A DNA stretch of 64,000 nucleotides from Caballeronia sp. M1242 (GCF_017220215.1 NZ_CP071132.1:310001-374000); one strand, 5' to 3'. Numbered from the stretch's first letter, positions 26,067-34,997 are shown. Translations and numbers: made by a program. Notes: generated by a model from the sequence alone, not told the origin.

Positions 26067-26369
26067 ATGAAGACAACCCTTACCTCCGTCGTCGCGTTCG
26101 CGATCGGCGCTGGCGGCCTCGTTTTGGCCACCGCTTCGCAGGCAGACAATTCCGCTGCCCACAAGCTCGGGCAGATCGGCGTCATCAATCAGACGCTTCA
26201 GCCGAAGCCGGCGAAATCGGCGCCCGCGTATTCGAATTCCAATTCGACCTCCACCGGAAGCACTTACGGCAACACGACGAACGGCGTCAACAGCCAGAAT
26301 CCGTCGAATGCGGCCGCGAACACCGGCGCCGCCGCTCGCGCAGGCGCAGCTGCGGGCAGCGGCAAGTAG
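26067..26369 (+). CDS. Small secreted Asn/Ser/Ala-rich protein
   Basis: A 100-residue protein with a signal peptide (MKTTLTSVVAFAIGAGGLVL then ATASQA, cleavage before DNSA). The mature part is low complexity: Asn/Ser/Thr-rich centre and Ala/Gly-rich tail ending GSGK. No cysteines. A gggag box precedes the ATG. No family recognised; periplasmic or surface location inferred. Confidence 0.72.
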   Translation: MKTTLTSVVAFAIGAGGLVLATASQADNSAAHKLGQIGVINQTLQPKPAKSAPAYSNSNSTSTGSTYGNTTNGVNSQNPSNAAANTGAAARAGAAAGSGK

Positions 26370-26375
26370 AACAGA

Positions 26376-26398
26376 CGGCTCCGCTTTGCGCGGAGCCG
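26376..26398 (+). terminator. Hairpin after the small secreted gene
   Basis: A perfect 9-bp stem CGGCTCCGC / GCGGAGCCG with a five-base loop begins 7 bp after the stop. There is no T-run, so termination strength is uncertain. Confidence 0.55.
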
Positions 26399-26485
26399 GT
26401 GCGCTTCGTTATCATGTTCCGCCGATCGGGCGGACGCCCCCGGTCGGCTCCGAACGCGAACGTGCCGGCGGCCAGGAGCGCATGA

Positions 26486-27379
26486 ATGAACCTCCGGGGA
26501 TTGCAGTGCTTTATCGTGCTCGCTGAAGAACTCAACTTCAGCCGGGCGGCAGAACGCCTGCACATTGCGCAGCCCGCGCTATCACAACAGATCCGCTCGC
26601 TCGAAGAACGTCTCGGCAGCCAATTGGTGGATCGCGGCAGCCGGCCTCTGCGTCTCACGGAAGCGGGCAGCTATTTCTATACGGAAGCGCGGCAGATTCT
26701 CGAACGCTGCGAGCAGGCGACGCTCGGCGTGCGCGCGATCGACGCCGGCACGCTCGGCTGGCTTGCCATCGGCTTTACCCGTTCGGCCATGTATAGCGTG
26801 CTGCCGCCGGCGCTCAAGGCATTTCACGCAGCGTATCCGAAAGTCGAGCTGAAGCTCTTCGAAATGTTGACCGAAGAACAAGCCGATGCCTTCCGCGATG
26901 CGCGCATCCATATCGGCATCGGGAGACAGGCGCCGGACCGGCCCGGCTGCGCGACGCGCACGCTGTTGCAGGAACGCGTAATGGCCGTGCTCGCATCCGA
27001 TCATCCGCTCGCGAAACGCGACACGGTTCGCATCGACGAACTCGCGCAGACGCCGCTCATCGTTTACCCGAAGCATCCCGCCGCGCAGTTTCCGCGCTTC
27101 ATCGCTTCGCTGTATCGCGATGCGGGCGCCACGCCCAACGTCGCGCATGAGGCATACGAGATACAGACCGCCATTGCGCTCGTCGCCGCAGGACTGGGCG
27201 TCACGTATGTAGGCGAATCGGTGGCGCTGCACGGCCGCTCCGACGTCGTCTATCGGCATCTCGCGGGACCGGGCGCGGCGCAGGTCACGTCGCTCACGGC
27301 GACCTTTCGAAGCACTGACGCCTCGCCGCATGTGCAGGCGTTTCTTGCGTGCCTTCCGCTTGCCGACACGCCACGCTGA
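26486..27379 (+). CDS. LysR family transcriptional regulator
   Basis: A 297-residue LTTR with HTH at about 4-60 (CFIVLAEELNFSRAAERLHI, QPALSQQIRSLEERLG) and an effector domain at about 90-290. An aggag box precedes the ATG. It lies upstream of, and reads toward, the MFS-LigJ-LigK genes; an LTTR-like dyad lies in the spacer at 27405. A role as activator of that operon, with an aromatic-pathway intermediate as ligand, is likely. Confidence 0.9.
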   Translation: MNLRGLQCFIVLAEELNFSRAAERLHIAQPALSQQIRSLEERLGSQLVDRGSRPLRLTEAGSYFYTEARQILERCEQATLGVRAIDAGTLGWLAIGFTRSAMYSVLPPALKAFHAAYPKVELKLFEMLTEEQADAFRDARIHIGIGRQAPDRPGCATRTLLQERVMAVLASDHPLAKRDTVRIDELAQTPLIVYPKHPAAQFPRFIASLYRDAGATPNVAHEAYEIQTAIALVAAGLGVTYVGESVALHGRSDVVYRHLAGPGAAQVTSLTATFRSTDASPHVQAFLACLPLADTPR

Positions 27380-27404
27380 CCGAACGCGGCAACGCTTGCG
27401 GCCG

Positions 27405-27424
27405 CTATAAGCAAAAGCCTATGG
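27405..27424. promoter_or_regulatory. LTTR-like dyad CTATAAGC-AAAA-GCCTATGG
   Basis: Two eight-base arms matching at six positions, with an AT-rich centre, resembling LysR-type boxes. It lies between the LysR stop and the MFS start, about 165 bp before the MFS ATG. A weak TTGGAC/TATGAT pair follows. Confidence 0.4.
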
Positions 27425-27512
27425 AAGCATGCGGATTCCGTCTTGGACGGCGGACCTGTCGCGTCCCTATGATGACCGTTCGTGGCCGAAGCGCGTAAGC
27501 ACTCACTTCGGA

Positions 27513-27556
27513 CCATCGAACAACCATCAAACAGTTATCAAACAGCCATCGAACGA
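27513..27556 (+). repeat. Four tandem 11-bp repeats, consensus CCATCRAACAR
   Basis: Units ccatcgaacaa, ccatcaaacag, ttatcaaacag and ccatcgaacga follow each other without gaps. They end 33 bp before the chosen MFS start. An 11-bp period places each copy on the same face of the helix, as for arrays bound by a protein; they could also act in the mRNA leader. Confidence 0.6.
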
Positions 27557-27589
27557 CGTCGGCCAAGAAGCCGGCGCATGGAGACGACG

Positions 27590-28936
27590 ATGACACGCGC
27601 GCCTGCTTCCGAGATCGAGTCCGCGACCGCATCCGCGACGATGCACAAGGTGTACCGCCGCCTCATGCCCTTGCTCTTCGCGATGATGTTCTTCAACTAT
27701 CTCGATCGCATCAACATAGGCTTCGCGGCGCTCGACATGAATCACGCGCTCAACTTCAGCCCCGCCGTATTCGGCTTCGCGGGCAGCGTGTTCTTCGTGG
27801 GCTACATGCTGCTCGAAGTGCCGAGCAATCTGCTCTTGCATCGCGTCGGCGCGCGAAGATGGATCGCGCGCATTCTCATCACGTGGGGCGCGGTCGCGGC
27901 AGCGACGGCCTTCGTCTTCAACGACACGAGCTTCTATACCGTGCGCTTTCTGCTCGGCGTGATGGAAGCGGGCTTCCTGCCGGGCGTGGCCGTTTATCTG
28001 ACGAAGTGGTTTCCCGAGCGCTACCGGGCGCGCGCGGTGGGCGGCTATATCATCGCGGGCTCTTTCTCGGCGGTCTTGGGCGGTCCCATCTCGACGGCGC
28101 TCATGACCTATGCCAACGGCCTGTTGGGCCTCGCGGGCTGGCAATGGATGTTTATCTGCGAAGGCGTGCCCGCCATTCTGCTCGGTCTCGTCACGCTGAA
28201 GGCGATGCAGGAGCGCCCTGCCGATGCGGACTGGCTCACGGCCGAAGAGAAGCAATGGCTCGAAAGCACGCTTCAGGCGGAACGCAAGCAGCTCGGCGGC
28301 GACGCGCATGTGTCGATGTGGCGCGTAGCCGGAGATATCCGCGTGTGGAGTCTTGCCTGCCTCTTCGGGTGCGCGCTCGTCGGCATCTACGGGCTCTTTC
28401 TGTGGCTGCCGCAGATCGTCAAGGGACTCGGCCATCTCACGAACATCGAAGTGGGCTTTCTGTCGGCGGCGCCGCCGCTCTTAGGCGTGCTCGGCACGTT
28501 CATCATCAGCCGCAGTTCGGACCGCACGGGTGATCGCAAGAAGCACCTCGCCTTCGTCTATGGCATGAGCGCGGTGGCGATCGCCGCGAGCGCCTACGCG
28601 CCCTCGCCCGTCATCGCCTATGTGCTGCTGTGCGTGACCGGTCTTTTCATCTATGCGGGCAATCCGCTCTTCTGGAGCCTCGCTGCCTCGTTTCGCACCG
28701 GCGCGGCCGGCGCCGCGACGATTGCGCTCATCAACACCATCGCCCAGTTCGGCGGGCTCGTGGGACCGTGGAGCATCGGGCTCGTGCGCAACGCGACCGG
28801 CAACTTCAAGCTCGCGCTCGTGACCATCGCCGCCTTCCTGGTCGTCGCGACGATCATCGCGCTCGTCATGCGCGTGCGTCCGTCCGACGACGCAGCGCTC
28901 GAAGAACGCACCGACGACGCGCGCCGCAGCGCCTGA
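27590..28936 (+). CDS. MFS transporter, ACS family, aromatic-acid uptake likely
   Basis: The ATG at 27590 is chosen because a ggag box lies seven bases upstream; the frame is open from 27482. The 448-residue carrier has 12 segments and the ACS signature NYLDRINIGFAALDMNHALN plus VGARRWIARILITWG and VMEAGFLPGVAVYLTKWFP. It precedes ligJ and ligK by 39 bp, so it probably imports the aromatic acid or intermediate degraded by them. Confidence 0.87.
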   Translation: MTRAPASEIESATASATMHKVYRRLMPLLFAMMFFNYLDRINIGFAALDMNHALNFSPAVFGFAGSVFFVGYMLLEVPSNLLLHRVGARRWIARILITWGAVAAATAFVFNDTSFYTVRFLLGVMEAGFLPGVAVYLTKWFPERYRARAVGGYIIAGSFSAVLGGPISTALMTYANGLLGLAGWQWMFICEGVPAILLGLVTLKAMQERPADADWLTAEEKQWLESTLQAERKQLGGDAHVSMWRVAGDIRVWSLACLFGCALVGIYGLFLWLPQIVKGLGHLTNIEVGFLSAAPPLLGVLGTFIISRSSDRTGDRKKHLAFVYGMSAVAIAASAYAPSPVIAYVLLCVTGLFIYAGNPLFWSLAASFRTGAAGAATIALINTIAQFGGLVGPWSIGLVRNATGNFKLALVTIAAFLVVATIIALVMRVRPSDDAALEERTDDARRSA

Positions 28937-28975
28937 GCATTCGCTTCGAATCCACGACACTTACACGAGCCATCC

Positions 28976-30013
28976 ATGATTATCGACTGTCACGGCCACT
29001 ACACCACTTCGCCGCCGGAACACGAGGCGTGGCGAACGCGCCAGATACAGGCGCTCGCAGACGGCACGCCGGTGCCGCCACGCCCGCGTATCAGCGACGA
29101 TCAGATCCGCGAGACCATCGGCAATGCGCAACTCAGGGTGCAACAGGAGCGCGGCATCGACTTGACGATCTTCTCTCCGCGCGCCGCCGGCATGGGCCAT
29201 CACCTGGGCGATGCACAGGCCAACGCGGCATGGTCGAGCGAATGCAATGACCTGATTCATCGGGTCGTGTCGTTGTTTCCGCAGCATTTCGTCGGCGTGT
29301 GTCAGTTGCCGCAAGCACCGGGGGTCGATCCGAGGAACTGCATTCCCGAATTGCGGCGCTGTGTCGAAGAGTTGGGCTTTATCGGCTGCAATCTCAATCC
29401 GGACCCGTCGGGCGGTCACTGGTCCGGTCCGCCGATGACGGACCGTTATTGGTATCCGCTCTACGAGGCGCTCGTGGAACTGGACGTGCCCGCGATGATT
29501 CACGTGTCTTCGTCGTGCAACCCGAACTTCCATGCAACGGGCGCGCATTACATCAACGGCGACACGTCCGTCTTCATGCAGCTACTCACCGCAGACTTGT
29601 TCGCCGATTTCCCCACGCTCAAGCTCGTCATTCCGCACGGCGGCGGCGCCGTGCCGTATCACTGGGGACGCTATCGCGGGCTCGCGCAGGACATGAAGCG
29701 CCCGCTTCTGTCCGACTACCTGCTCAACAACGTGTTCTTCGATACCTGCGTCTATCACCAGCCCGGCGCCGAACTGCTCGCGCGCGTCATACCCGCGAAG
29801 AACATTCTCTTCGCTTCCGAAACCATCGGCGCCGTGCAAGGCATCGATCCCGAGACGGGCCATCACTTCGACGATACGCGCCGCTATATCGACGGCATTC
29901 GCTGGCTCAGCGACGACGACAGGCAACGCATCTTCGAAGGCAATGCGCGCGTCGTGTATCCGCGCCTTGCCGCCCGGCTCGAACAGCACACATCCATTCA
30001 AGGAGTCGCATGA
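28976..30013 (+). CDS. ligJ: 4-oxalomesaconate hydratase (amidohydrolase-type, LigJ)
   Basis: A 345-residue member of the amidohydrolase superfamily. It hydrates 4-oxalomesaconate to 4-carboxy-4-hydroxy-2-oxoadipate in the protocatechuate 4,5-cleavage and gallate pathways. Seen: metal ligands in DCHGHY (4-9), LTIFSPRAAGMGHH, FVGVCQLPQAPGV, GCNLNPDPSGGHW, MIHVSSSCNPNFH and VIPHGGGAVPYHWGRYRG, a pattern I recall for Sphingomonas LigJ. Length is normal. Its stop overlaps the next gene's start. No dioxygenase (LigAB or GalA) is in the window. Confidence 0.88.
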   Translation: MIIDCHGHYTTSPPEHEAWRTRQIQALADGTPVPPRPRISDDQIRETIGNAQLRVQQERGIDLTIFSPRAAGMGHHLGDAQANAAWSSECNDLIHRVVSLFPQHFVGVCQLPQAPGVDPRNCIPELRRCVEELGFIGCNLNPDPSGGHWSGPPMTDRYWYPLYEALVELDVPAMIHVSSSCNPNFHATGAHYINGDTSVFMQLLTADLFADFPTLKLVIPHGGGAVPYHWGRYRGLAQDMKRPLLSDYLLNNVFFDTCVYHQPGAELLARVIPAKNILFASETIGAVQGIDPETGHHFDDTRRYIDGIRWLSDDDRQRIFEGNARVVYPRLAARLEQHTSIQGVA

Positions 30014-30681
30014 TGAATCGTCCCGGATGGCGGCACAATCCGTCCGCGCCGCAAGCGAGCGCGGAGTTGCTCGACGCACTGGCGTCGCTTGCCGTATCGC
30101 TCCTGTCGGACAACATGGCGCGCGCGTCGGGAACAGTGGGCCTCGTGCCTTACCATCGGCCGCGCGTCATGGCGGGCACGGCGGTGACCGTGCGCACGCG
30201 TCCCGGCGACAACCTCGCGATTCATGCCGCTTTCGATTTCTGCCGCCCGGGCGACGTGCTCGTGATCGATGGCGGAGGCGACCTGCATCAGGCGCTCATG
30301 GGCGACATCATGGCGAGCTACGCGGAAAGTATCGGCGTGAGGGGTCTCGTGATCGACGGCGCGATACGCGATGTCGCTTCGCTGCGCGCCCGCGACTTTC
30401 CGGTGTACGCGCGCGGCGTCACGCATCGCGGGCCGTACAAGAACGGCCCCGGCGAGATCAATGTGGCTGTCACCGTCGGCGGCATGGTGGTGCATCCGGG
30501 CGATATCGTCGTCGGCGATGAAGACGGCGTGCTCGCCATTGCCCAAGCCGACGCGCAAGACGTGCTCGAAGGCGCTCGTGCGCAAGGACTCAAGGAAGCG
30601 CAGGCGTTGCGTTCCATCTGCGAGGGCGCGTTCGACCGGTCGTGGGTGACCGGCCAGATCGAGCGGGCGATGAAAGTCTAG
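30010..30681 (+). CDS. ligK: 4-carboxy-4-hydroxy-2-oxoadipate aldolase (LigK/RraA-like)
   Basis: A 223-residue protein of the HMG/CHA aldolase and RraA superfamily, which splits 4-carboxy-4-hydroxy-2-oxoadipate to pyruvate and oxaloacetate. Seen: LLSDNMAR, GTAVTVRTRPGDN, DVLVIDGGGD, GVRGLVIDGAIRDVASLRA (metal and substrate Arg/Asp) and GDIVVGDEDGVLAI. An aaggag box lies just before the ATGATG start and overlaps the end of ligJ. Performs the step after LigJ, so the pair is functionally consistent. Confidence 0.87.
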   Translation: MMNRPGWRHNPSAPQASAELLDALASLAVSLLSDNMARASGTVGLVPYHRPRVMAGTAVTVRTRPGDNLAIHAAFDFCRPGDVLVIDGGGDLHQALMGDIMASYAESIGVRGLVIDGAIRDVASLRARDFPVYARGVTHRGPYKNGPGEINVAVTVGGMVVHPGDIVVGDEDGVLAIAQADAQDVLEGARAQGLKEAQALRSICEGAFDRSWVTGQIERAMKV

Positions 30682-30957
30682 CCGCGTGATTGCGCATACA
30701 TGTCGGAAGTCAATCAGTAAAAGCGCCCGGTTCGCGAAGCGCCGCCCGCCTTTGTGCGGCGCGCCTCACATCGCAATCGCACGATGGTTCGCAGAAGAGA
30801 CTGACGTTCACCTTGCAAAATATGCTCAAGCTTTCTTAATCGTTTCACGCGAAGCCATTCAAATAATCAACATCAGGTTATCGTTTGCGCGGCTTTTTCC
30901 CTCGGTAGTGTCGAAGGCATACTGTGCCTACATACAAATAAATGCTGAGAGAAAGCT

Positions 30958-32331
30958 ATGTACGGGGAATCGAGAACACTTTACTTCGCAGGACGCGCAG
31001 CGTCGGACGATCTGACCGAACGACTTCATGCGCGTGGCTGGGCCATCGAATACGTAACGCCTGCCAAACCGCCTAAAGCCGCCAAGCACGACAAGCGCGC
31101 CGCGGCAGGCATCATCGATCTGACGAGCCGTGGCTATGCCGAGGATACGGCCGCGCTCGTCGGACTACTGTCGAGCCAGCGCATCGGCTGGGTCGCGACC
31201 GTCGATGCGGATCATACGGAAAATCCCGATATTTCCCGCCTGATCCGCGATTACTGCTTCGACTATGTGACGATGCCGTCGGCATCGGACCGCATCGTCG
31301 ATGCGGTGGGCCATGCATACGGCATGGTCTCGCTGCACGACGCCGCCTCGAACGACGCCTACAAGACGGATGGCCAGGAAGTCGGCATGGTCGGCACCTG
31401 CGAAGCGATGCAGGGCTTGTATCGCTCCATCCGCAAGGTCGCCATGACGGATGCGCCGGTCTTCATCTCGGGCGAATCGGGCACCGGCAAGGAACTGACG
31501 GCGCTTGCCATTCACGCGCGTTCGGCGCGGCGCGACCAGCCGTTCGTTGCAATCAACTGCGGCGCGATTCCGCCGCATCTCTTGCAGTCCGAGCTCTTCG
31601 GCTACGAACGCGGCGCGTTCACCGGCGCGAACCAGCGCAAGATCGGCCGCGTCGAAGCGGCGGACGGCGGCACGCTCTTTCTCGATGAGATCGGCGATCT
31701 GCCGCTGGAAAGTCAGGCGAGCCTGCTGCGCTTCCTTCAGGAACGGAAGATCGAGCGCCTTGGCGGGCAGACGTCGACGGCGGTGGACGTGCGCATCATT
31801 TCGGCCACGCACGTCGACATGCAAACCGCGATGCTCGAAGGACGCTTCCGCGCGGACCTGTATCACCGTCTATGCGTCTTGCAGATCGACGAGCCGCCGT
31901 TGCGCGTGCGCGGCAAGGACATCGAGTTGCTCGCCAACCACATGCTCGAACGCTTCCGGCGCGATGCGAGCCGCCGCCTGCGCGGATTCTCGCCCTGCGC
32001 CATTGCCGCGCTTCACAACTACGCCTGGCCCGGCAACGTGCGCGAGCTCATCAATCGCGTGAGGCGCGCCATCGTCATGAGCGAAGGGCGGCAGATTCTC
32101 GCGAGCGATCTCGAACTCGGCGACTATGTGGAAGCCGCGCCGACCACGCTTGCGCAGGCGCGCGAAGCGGCCGAGCGGCAGGCCATCGAGGTGGCGCTCT
32201 TGCGGCATCGCGGACGGCTCGGCGAAGCCGCCGATGAACTCGGCATCTCGCGCGTCACGCTGTATCGCCTGCTCACGGCCTACGGGCTGCGCGCGAAAGA
32301 AGAGCGCACGTTGCAGGTATCGAGCGCGTAA
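30958..32331 (+). CDS. Sigma-54-dependent regulator with degenerate receiver (VpsR-like)
   Basis: A 457-residue activator: N-terminal receiver-like domain (1-125), AAA+ domain (about 143-380) and Fis-type HTH (about 415-450). The centre keeps Walker A GESGTGKE (172-179), the sigma-54 contact loop GAFTGA (219-224) and LFLDEIGDLP. The receiver lacks the acidic pocket and phospho-Asp; its sequence GIIDLTSRGY...DYCFDYVTMP resembles Vibrio VpsR, which binds c-di-GMP and controls biofilm polysaccharide. A related Burkholderia regulator (BerB) does the same. No polysaccharide genes are adjacent. The 276-bp spacer upstream (30682-30957) is AT-rich and likely regulatory. Confidence 0.88.
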   Translation: MYGESRTLYFAGRAASDDLTERLHARGWAIEYVTPAKPPKAAKHDKRAAAGIIDLTSRGYAEDTAALVGLLSSQRIGWVATVDADHTENPDISRLIRDYCFDYVTMPSASDRIVDAVGHAYGMVSLHDAASNDAYKTDGQEVGMVGTCEAMQGLYRSIRKVAMTDAPVFISGESGTGKELTALAIHARSARRDQPFVAINCGAIPPHLLQSELFGYERGAFTGANQRKIGRVEAADGGTLFLDEIGDLPLESQASLLRFLQERKIERLGGQTSTAVDVRIISATHVDMQTAMLEGRFRADLYHRLCVLQIDEPPLRVRGKDIELLANHMLERFRRDASRRLRGFSPCAIAALHNYAWPGNVRELINRVRRAIVMSEGRQILASDLELGDYVEAAPTTLAQAREAAERQAIEVALLRHRGRLGEAADELGISRVTLYRLLTAYGLRAKEERTLQVSSA

Positions 32332-32352
32332 AGCCGCACGGCGACGCGCATG

Positions 32353-33501
32353 TCAGAAAGGCGGCAGGGCGTCCTGCCGCAGGAACCGGAGAATGCGGCT
32401 CACCACGGTTCGCGCCTGCTCCTGCTGCACCCAGTGCCCCGCGCCTTCGATGAAATGCGCCGCGCGAAAATTCGTGCAGGCGTACTGGCGCATGGCTTCG
32501 TAATCGCCCGGTCGCTGATAGCAGCCCCAGTCGCTGCTTCCCGCGATGAAACACGCGGGCACGTCGATCGTGCGCCCTGTCCACAGGCGCAAGCGCGCGC
32601 TCTCGCCTGCGTCGTTGCTCGCGCGATACCAGTTCAATCCGCCCTGAAATCCCGTTCGCGCGAATTCGCTCGCATAAACGTGCAGTTCGGCGTCGTCGAG
32701 CCACGCGCACGATGCGACTTCTTCCGCGGACGGCATGGCTTGCGCGACGGTCTGCGGCATGGTCTTGTCCGCGTCCATCACGTAATAAGCGGGCAGCAAA
32801 GCGAGTTCTTCGACAACGGGCGCGACAAGCGGATGCGGCCGGTTGCCGGACCAGTCCGCGCTCTTGACATGCCAATACGCGCGCAGAAAATCGGCAAGGC
32901 CCTGCGGCGCGTGCCGCATATCGTCGTTGGCCTGCGGCTCGGTGAAGTAGCGTTGATAGTGCTTGCGCGGCGGATCGAGCGAGGCCAGTTCGTTCATAGC
33001 ATCGGTCATCGTGGGCGAGGCCGGTTCGTCGAACGCGAAGCGAGGCGGTCCTGCAAACGGCGCGCTCATCATGACGACAGAGCGGAAGACGTCGGGCCTC
33101 GTCAGCGCGCACCAGGCCGCCACGGGCGAGCCGAAATCGTGCCCCACGACAGCGGCAACCGACCGATGCCCGAGCGCGAAAACGAGGCCCAGTGTGTCAA
33201 GGACGAGGTTCGGCATCGCGTAATCGGCGAGATCGGCGTCGAAGCGGGTGTCCGCCCCGCCGGTTCTGCCATAGCCTCGCTGGTCCGGCGCGATGACGTG
33301 ATAGCCGGCATCCGCAATCGGCTTCATGACCTTGCGCCAGCTATAGGCTAGTTCGGGAAAGCCGTGCAGCAACACGATGCACGGCGCCTCCGGCGTCTCA
33401 TACCCCGCTTCCAGCATATACATCGACAGGCCATTGCCGTTATCGACCATGCGCGCGCGCACGCCATCGGGCAAGGGCATATCCGGCAGCGTTTCACTCA
33501 T
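32353..33501 (-). CDS. Alpha/beta hydrolase, epoxide-hydrolase-like
   Basis: The ATG at 33501 follows an aaggag box; the frame is open to 33564. The 382-residue protein has HGFPELAYSWRKVM (oxyanion region), DQRGYGRTGG, the nucleophile elbow VVGHDFGSPVAAW (Asp at the nucleophile, as in epoxide hydrolases and dehalogenases) and a late His in GAGHWVQQE. The cap domain is large. Reaction on an epoxide or haloalkane is likely but the substrate is unknown. Convergent with the VpsR-like gene. Confidence 0.87.
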   Translation of the reverse strand: MSETLPDMPLPDGVRARMVDNGNGLSMYMLEAGYETPEAPCIVLLHGFPELAYSWRKVMKPIADAGYHVIAPDQRGYGRTGGADTRFDADLADYAMPNLVLDTLGLVFALGHRSVAAVVGHDFGSPVAAWCALTRPDVFRSVVMMSAPFAGPPRFAFDEPASPTMTDAMNELASLDPPRKHYQRYFTEPQANDDMRHAPQGLADFLRAYWHVKSADWSGNRPHPLVAPVVEELALLPAYYVMDADKTMPQTVAQAMPSAEEVASCAWLDDAELHVYASEFARTGFQGGLNWYRASNDAGESARLRLWTGRTIDVPACFIAGSSDWGCYQRPGDYEAMRQYACTNFRAAHFIEGAGHWVQQEQARTVVSRILRFLRQDALPPF

Positions 33502-33642
33502 GCGCGGCTCCTTTCTGCGAGAGCCCACATGATGCCATTTCCCGCAAGCGCCGAGGCGCTGCACGCTTTAACATGGCGGCTTATGAGGTGACTTTCCACG
33601 CTCGCCTCGACGCCTTACGTCTACTTCCGGGATTCTTCAGCC

Positions 33643-34524
33643 ATGACAACCTCTACTTCCCGCCGCCGCGCCGCCTTTCGCGAACTCGTGAATGCCCGCC
33701 GTGGTCTGCTCCTGCCCGGCGCATTCAACGCGATGAGCGCGAGCCTCATCGCGGACCTCGGCTTCGAGGCGATCTACATCACGGGCGCGGGCGTCACCAA
33801 CATGTCCCTCGGCATGCCGGACCTCGGATTCATGGGACTTGCGGAAATCGCCGAGCATACGAATCGCATTCGCGATGCAGTGGACTTGCCGCTCGTCGTC
33901 GATGCGGACACGGGCTTCGGCAACGCGCTCAACGTGCGCCATACGGTACGCACGCTGGAGCGCGCCGGCGCGGATGCCATTCAACTGGAAGATCAGGTCA
34001 TGCCGAAGAAATGCGGCCATTTCGCGGGCAAGAGCGTGATCTCGACGAGCGAGATGCTCGGCAAGATTCGCGCCGCCGTGGATGCGCGCGAGGACGAGAA
34101 TCTGCAGATCATCGCGCGCACGGACGCCTGCGCGGTGCATGGCTTCGATGCCGCGATCGAACGCGCGAACCAGTTCGTCGAGGCAGGCGCCGATATTCTC
34201 TTTATCGAAGCGATCGAAACGCAGGAGCAGATCGCATCCTTGACCCGGCTCGTCGCCGCGCCGCAACTCATCAATATCGTGATCGGCGGCAAGACGCCTG
34301 TCACGGGCCGCGACGACTTGCAGAACCTCGGCTTCAGTCTCGTGCTCTACGCGAACGCCGCGTTGCAAAGCGCCGTGCGCGGCATGCAGACCGCGCTGAC
34401 CGCGCTGAAGCAACAAGGCAAGCTGGACGAAGATCCGGCTGTGGTCGCGCCGTTCTCCGAGCGTCAACGGCTCGTGAAGAAGCCTCTCTTCGATGAACTC
34501 GACCGCAAGTACGCAGCGGAGTAA
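33643..34524 (+). CDS. Isocitrate lyase/PEP mutase superfamily protein
   Basis: A 293-residue TIM-barrel enzyme. LLLPGAFNAMSASLIADLGF, the metal site VVDADTGFGNALNV, the signature IQLEDQVMPKKCGH and IIARTDACAVHGF place it with methylisocitrate lyase, oxaloacetate decarboxylase and 2,3-dimethylmalate lyase. The KKCGH motif with the catalytic Cys favours a lyase over a decarboxylase. Cytoplasmic, Mg-dependent. Divergent from the hydrolase and followed by a DUF1330 gene. Confidence 0.87.
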   Translation: MTTSTSRRRAAFRELVNARRGLLLPGAFNAMSASLIADLGFEAIYITGAGVTNMSLGMPDLGFMGLAEIAEHTNRIRDAVDLPLVVDADTGFGNALNVRHTVRTLERAGADAIQLEDQVMPKKCGHFAGKSVISTSEMLGKIRAAVDAREDENLQIIARTDACAVHGFDAAIERANQFVEAGADILFIEAIETQEQIASLTRLVAAPQLINIVIGGKTPVTGRDDLQNLGFSLVLYANAALQSAVRGMQTALTALKQQGKLDEDPAVVAPFSERQRLVKKPLFDELDRKYAAE

Positions 34525-34616
34525 GTCTCTGCGGATGTGCGCAGATGAAAGGAACGCGACGAGAGCACAAGGCATGAGCGAATCTTTGCTATGCTCGCCT
34601 ACGCAAGAATGCATGC

Positions 34617-34649
34617 GTTGCAGACCGGTTGCAGACGCGTTGCATTCGC
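34617..34649 (+). repeat. Three tandem 11-bp repeats, GTTGCAGACSS-like
   Basis: Units gttgcagaccg, gttgcagacgc and gttgcattcgc run without gaps, ending 41 bp before the DUF1330 ATG. Same 11-bp pitch as the array at 27513 but different sequence. Confidence 0.5.
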
Positions 34650-34690
34650 CTCATGGCGCATGGCGCCCAACGAAAATCAGGAGATTGCAG

Positions 34691-34984
34691 ATGGCAAAAG
34701 GCTATTGGGTCAGCGCATACCGCAAGATTGCGAAGCCCGATCAGGTTGCTGAGTATTCGAAGCTCGCAACGGTCGCGATTCAGGAAGGCGGCGGCCGCGT
34801 GCTGGTTCGCGGCGTGGCATCGACGGTGCACGGCGCGGGCATTGCGGAACGCACGGTGCTCGTCGAATTCGACTCGCTCGATCAAGCGCTCGCCACGTTC
34901 AACGGCGAGAAGTATCAGGAAGCGTTGAGAGTGCTGGGCGATGCATGCGAACGCGACTTCCGCGTGGTCGAAGGCATCGCGTAA
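34691..34984 (+). CDS. DUF1330 family protein
   Basis: A 97-residue protein with the ferredoxin-like DUF1330 pattern: KGYWVSAYRKIAKPDQVAEY, GGGRVLVRG, RTVLVEFDSLDQALATF and ERDFRVVEG. A ggag box lies before the ATG. The family is of unknown function, soluble and usually dimeric. Follows the ICL-family gene by 166 bp with a repeat array between them, so it may have its own promoter. Confidence 0.88.
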   Translation: MAKGYWVSAYRKIAKPDQVAEYSKLATVAIQEGGGRVLVRGVASTVHGAGIAERTVLVEFDSLDQALATFNGEKYQEALRVLGDACERDFRVVEGIA

Positions 34985-34997
34985 AACACGGTGAGCC

